Shown: positions 62,478 to 64,000 of the stretch, in pieces
Layout: each line of letters begins with the position of its first letter
How positions within the stretch are numbered: position 1 is the first letter of the stretch
From: Oxalobacteraceae bacterium
GTDB taxonomy: Bacteria; Pseudomonadota; Gammaproteobacteria; Burkholderiales; Burkholderiaceae_D
NCBI GenBank assembly: GCA_027490725.1
Contig: JAIXXN010000050.1
Coordinates: 1-64,000 of the forward strand
Length of the DNA stretch: 64,000 bases
Direction: 5' to 3'
Notes under the pieces: model-generated
Told to the model about the DNA's origin: nothing
The model's database searches: none
What the model saw: only the letters and a program-made list of their open reading frames with translations
Position numbers and translations under genes: made by a program

Positions 62478-62856
62478 CGAACACCGCCTAGTGTGAACAG
62501 TAAAGCATCATTCTAGAGCATGGCAGCGCCCGAAGGGGCCTCGCCTTGCCGGCGCGTACCCTGGCACATGCCGGCGGCAGGCGGGAATCGACGCTAGTAT
62601 CAAGCACACTATTTTGCGCGATTCACCACTATTCCGGGATAAACAGCGCTGGTCAGTTTGTGACGCAAGGGCAAAAAAAAAAGCCCGCTACAGGAGCGGG
62701 CTAAATCTATTTCCTTGGAGGAGAATAGAGGAGACAGATGCATCATGCTCCTCGGCAGAATTTATTTCCAATTTTTATTTAGAATGCCTGAAATATATTC
62801 TGTGAATATCTCCCGAATTTGCCATAAATTGCGCAAACATCAATAGTGCCGATTGC
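62478..62856. other. 379-base gap without a recognised gene
   Basis: The gap lies between the NHL-M23 start and the prc stop. It contains the terminator at 62673-62702 and A+T-rich DNA between 62703 and 62856. The stretch from 62478 to 62670 is where a promoter for the NHL-M23 gene must lie, but no clear -35/-10 pair was found. A 63-codon plus-strand open frame at 62614-62805 runs through the hairpin and is not taken as a gene. Confidence 0.7.
62673..62702 (-). terminator. Rho-independent terminator after prc
   Basis: AGCCCGCT (62682-62689) and AGCGGGCT (62695-62702) form a perfect eight-base stem around ACAGG. Reading on the minus strand a run of T (62673-62682 on the plus strand is A) follows. 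It lies about 155 bases beyond the prc stop. Confidence 0.85.
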
Positions 62857-64000
62857 TTACTTGGCAGCCTCCACGGCATACGGCAGCACCCGTGACGCCA
62901 TGCGGGTATCCGTCTTCAGCAAGGCCACTTCGTCCGCCAGAATATGCACCGCTTCATTGAGCAACACGTCCTTGGCAGCCTTGGCCGCTTTCTCCGCATC
63001 CAGCTCCGCTGCCAGCGAACGCTCATCGCCTTGCAGACCGTCGTCGGTACGCAGCGCGCCTTTTACGGCCGCAACTTTGGCTGGCGTGGCTTTACCGTTG
63101 TTCGCCTTGGCGGCGAGCAACTGCTTCGCCACGTCTTTCGGGTCAGGAATCAGGATAGGATCATCCGCTCCCGGCGTTGGCGACAGCAAACGCGCTTCGC
63201 GCAACTTGGCGCGGGCATCCTGGGTTTCCCGTTCCTTGCGACGCAGGGTTTCATTCAGGGAAATCAGATTGTCCTTGCGCTGCTTCTTGACCAGTGCGAT
63301 ATCTTCGGCCAGATACTGGAAGTCCTTATCCTTGGCGACCCGCGCTTCATGCTTTTTGTCCAGCAAAGGCAGCAGTTCCTTCAACTCACCCACCGGAATG
63401 TAGACGGCCGGTCTGATCGCCACCCATGGCAGCGCATTGTCGTAACTCGATTCGCCAAAGGTCTCGGAATCCCCCATGGTCGGCAACTTGATGTCCGGCG
63501 TGACGCCGCGCAACTGGGTAGTACCGCCATTGATACGGAAGAACTGGGCAACCGTCAGCTTCAGCTCGCCGTAGTGGACTTTATCGTTCGGCGCAAAACG
63601 GTCGAGCGGGAAAATGGTCTGCACCGTACCTTTACCAAAGCTCGGCTCACCGATGATCACGCCACGTCCGTAATCCTGAATCGCGGCAGCAAAAATCTCC
63701 GAGGCCGAAGCCGAGCCACGGTTGATCAGCACGCCCATCGGACCATCCCATGCCATGCCGGGATTGGTGTCGCTTTCAATTTCCACCTTGTTGTCCGCGG
63801 TGCGCTGCTGAACCACCGGACCTTTGTCGATGAACAGACCGGTCAGCTCGACCGCTTCGCTGAGCGAACCACCGCCGTTATTGCGCAGGTCGATCAGCAC
63901 ATTGTCGACTTTTTCCTTCTTCAGCTCGTTCAGCAGACGGGCCACGTCACGGGTCGCGCTCTTGTAGTCGCGCTCGTTCTTGCGGCGCGCCTCGAAGTCC
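62857..64000 (-). CDS. prc: Tail-specific protease Prc (Tsp), C-terminal part
   Basis: This is the C-terminal 380 residues of Prc; the gene runs off the window, so its start is not seen. The visible part begins inside the S41 serine-protease domain (LIDLRNNGGGSLSEAVELTGLFI). It carries the catalytic serine in SASASEIFAAAIQDYG and the lysine 25 residues further in FGKGTVQ, the Ser-Lys dyad of Prc. A long helical C-terminal domain follows (residues ~150-380; RKDNLISLNETLRRKERETQDARAKLREARLL). Prc is a periplasmic protease that degrades proteins by their C-terminus and processes penicillin-binding protein 3 and other envelope proteins. It ends at a strong terminator. Confidence 0.92.
   Translation of the reverse strand, partial: DFEARRKNERDYKSATRDVARLLNELKKEKVDNVLIDLRNNGGGSLSEAVELTGLFIDKGPVVQQRTADNKVEIESDTNPGMAWDGPMGVLINRGSASASEIFAAAIQDYGRGVIIGEPSFGKGTVQTIFPLDRFAPNDKVHYGELKLTVAQFFRINGGTTQLRGVTPDIKLPTMGDSETFGESSYDNALPWVAIRPAVYIPVGELKELLPLLDKKHEARVAKDKDFQYLAEDIALVKKQRKDNLISLNETLRRKERETQDARAKLREARLLSPTPGADDPILIPDPKDVAKQLLAAKANNGKATPAKVAAVKGALRTDDGLQGDERSLAAELDAEKAAKAAKDVLLNEAVHILADEVALLKTDTRMASRVLPYAVEAAK

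Noticed and set aside
62614..62805. 63-codon plus-strand frame upstream of the NHL-M23 gene
   Set aside because: It runs through the prc terminator, is Lys/Arg-rich at the hairpin, and has no RBS.
1..64000. CRISPR array, insertion sequence, prophage, tRNA or rRNA
   Set aside because: No regular direct repeats with spacers, no transposase-like protein or terminal inverted repeats, and no clover-leaf or rRNA-like stretches were recognised.

Overview
The window looks like chromosome of a betaproteobacterium of the family Oxalobacteraceae (Janthinobacterium/Duganella/Massilia type). This is inferred from the high G+C coding style, the phaC-phaR pair, the housekeeping order rluD-pgeF next to bamD, and a complete MSHA-type pilus locus. 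No phylogenetic search could be run. No rRNA, tRNA, CRISPR array, insertion sequence or prophage was seen. Genes are packed tightly, with many ATGA overlaps.

Region 1 (1-7088) is housekeeping: the 3' end of mfd, serB, a minus-strand group metC-hisC-LMW phosphatase, rimO, and a LacI-family regulator. Region 2 (7091-12780) is a minus-strand sugar operon: a GH1 beta-glucosidase, a binding protein, two permeases and an ATPase. A LacI-type palindrome lies in front of the glucosidase. Region 3 (12861-22013) holds phaR and phaC (polyhydroxyalkanoate), pgeF, rluD, bamD, yaaA, an orphan PIN protein, a methionine-type aminotransferase and an HD-GYP-like protein that has lost its HD pair.

Region 4 (22081-38174, minus strand) is an MSHA-like type IV pilus locus in two blocks. 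Block one is mshE-G-minor pilin-A-C-D-O-P-Q. Block two, downstream of it, is mshI-(pilN-like)-J-K-L-M-N. MshE carries the N-terminal c-di-GMP-binding type of domain.

Region 5 (38343-57815, plus strand) runs divergently from mshE and is the most interesting part. It is a second, diverged type IV pilus/type II secretion-like machine: ExeA-like ATPase, secretin, MshN-like TPR protein, GspE, GspF, GspL-like, PilO-like, a small MshK-like protein and two prepilins. An ABC-transporter ATPase opens the row and an ABC-2 permease lies near its end. The row closes with a 1529-residue hybrid histidine kinase that overlaps a REC-GGDEF response regulator. Several parts are paralogues of the neighbouring MSHA genes. 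The locus is reminiscent of the ABC transporter (PilH/PilI) required for type IV pili in Myxococcus xanthus.

Region 6 (57876-64000, minus strand) has a pair of acyl-CoA dehydrogenase subunits, an unusual NHL-propeller/M23-peptidase fusion, and the C-terminal part of the tail-specific protease Prc, which runs off the window end.

Functionally, the window joins two pilus machines to c-di-GMP signalling proteins: a GGDEF protein with an I-site, a degenerate HD-GYP protein, and two MshEN-type ATPases. This suggests a surface-attachment switch, but that is inference from context.
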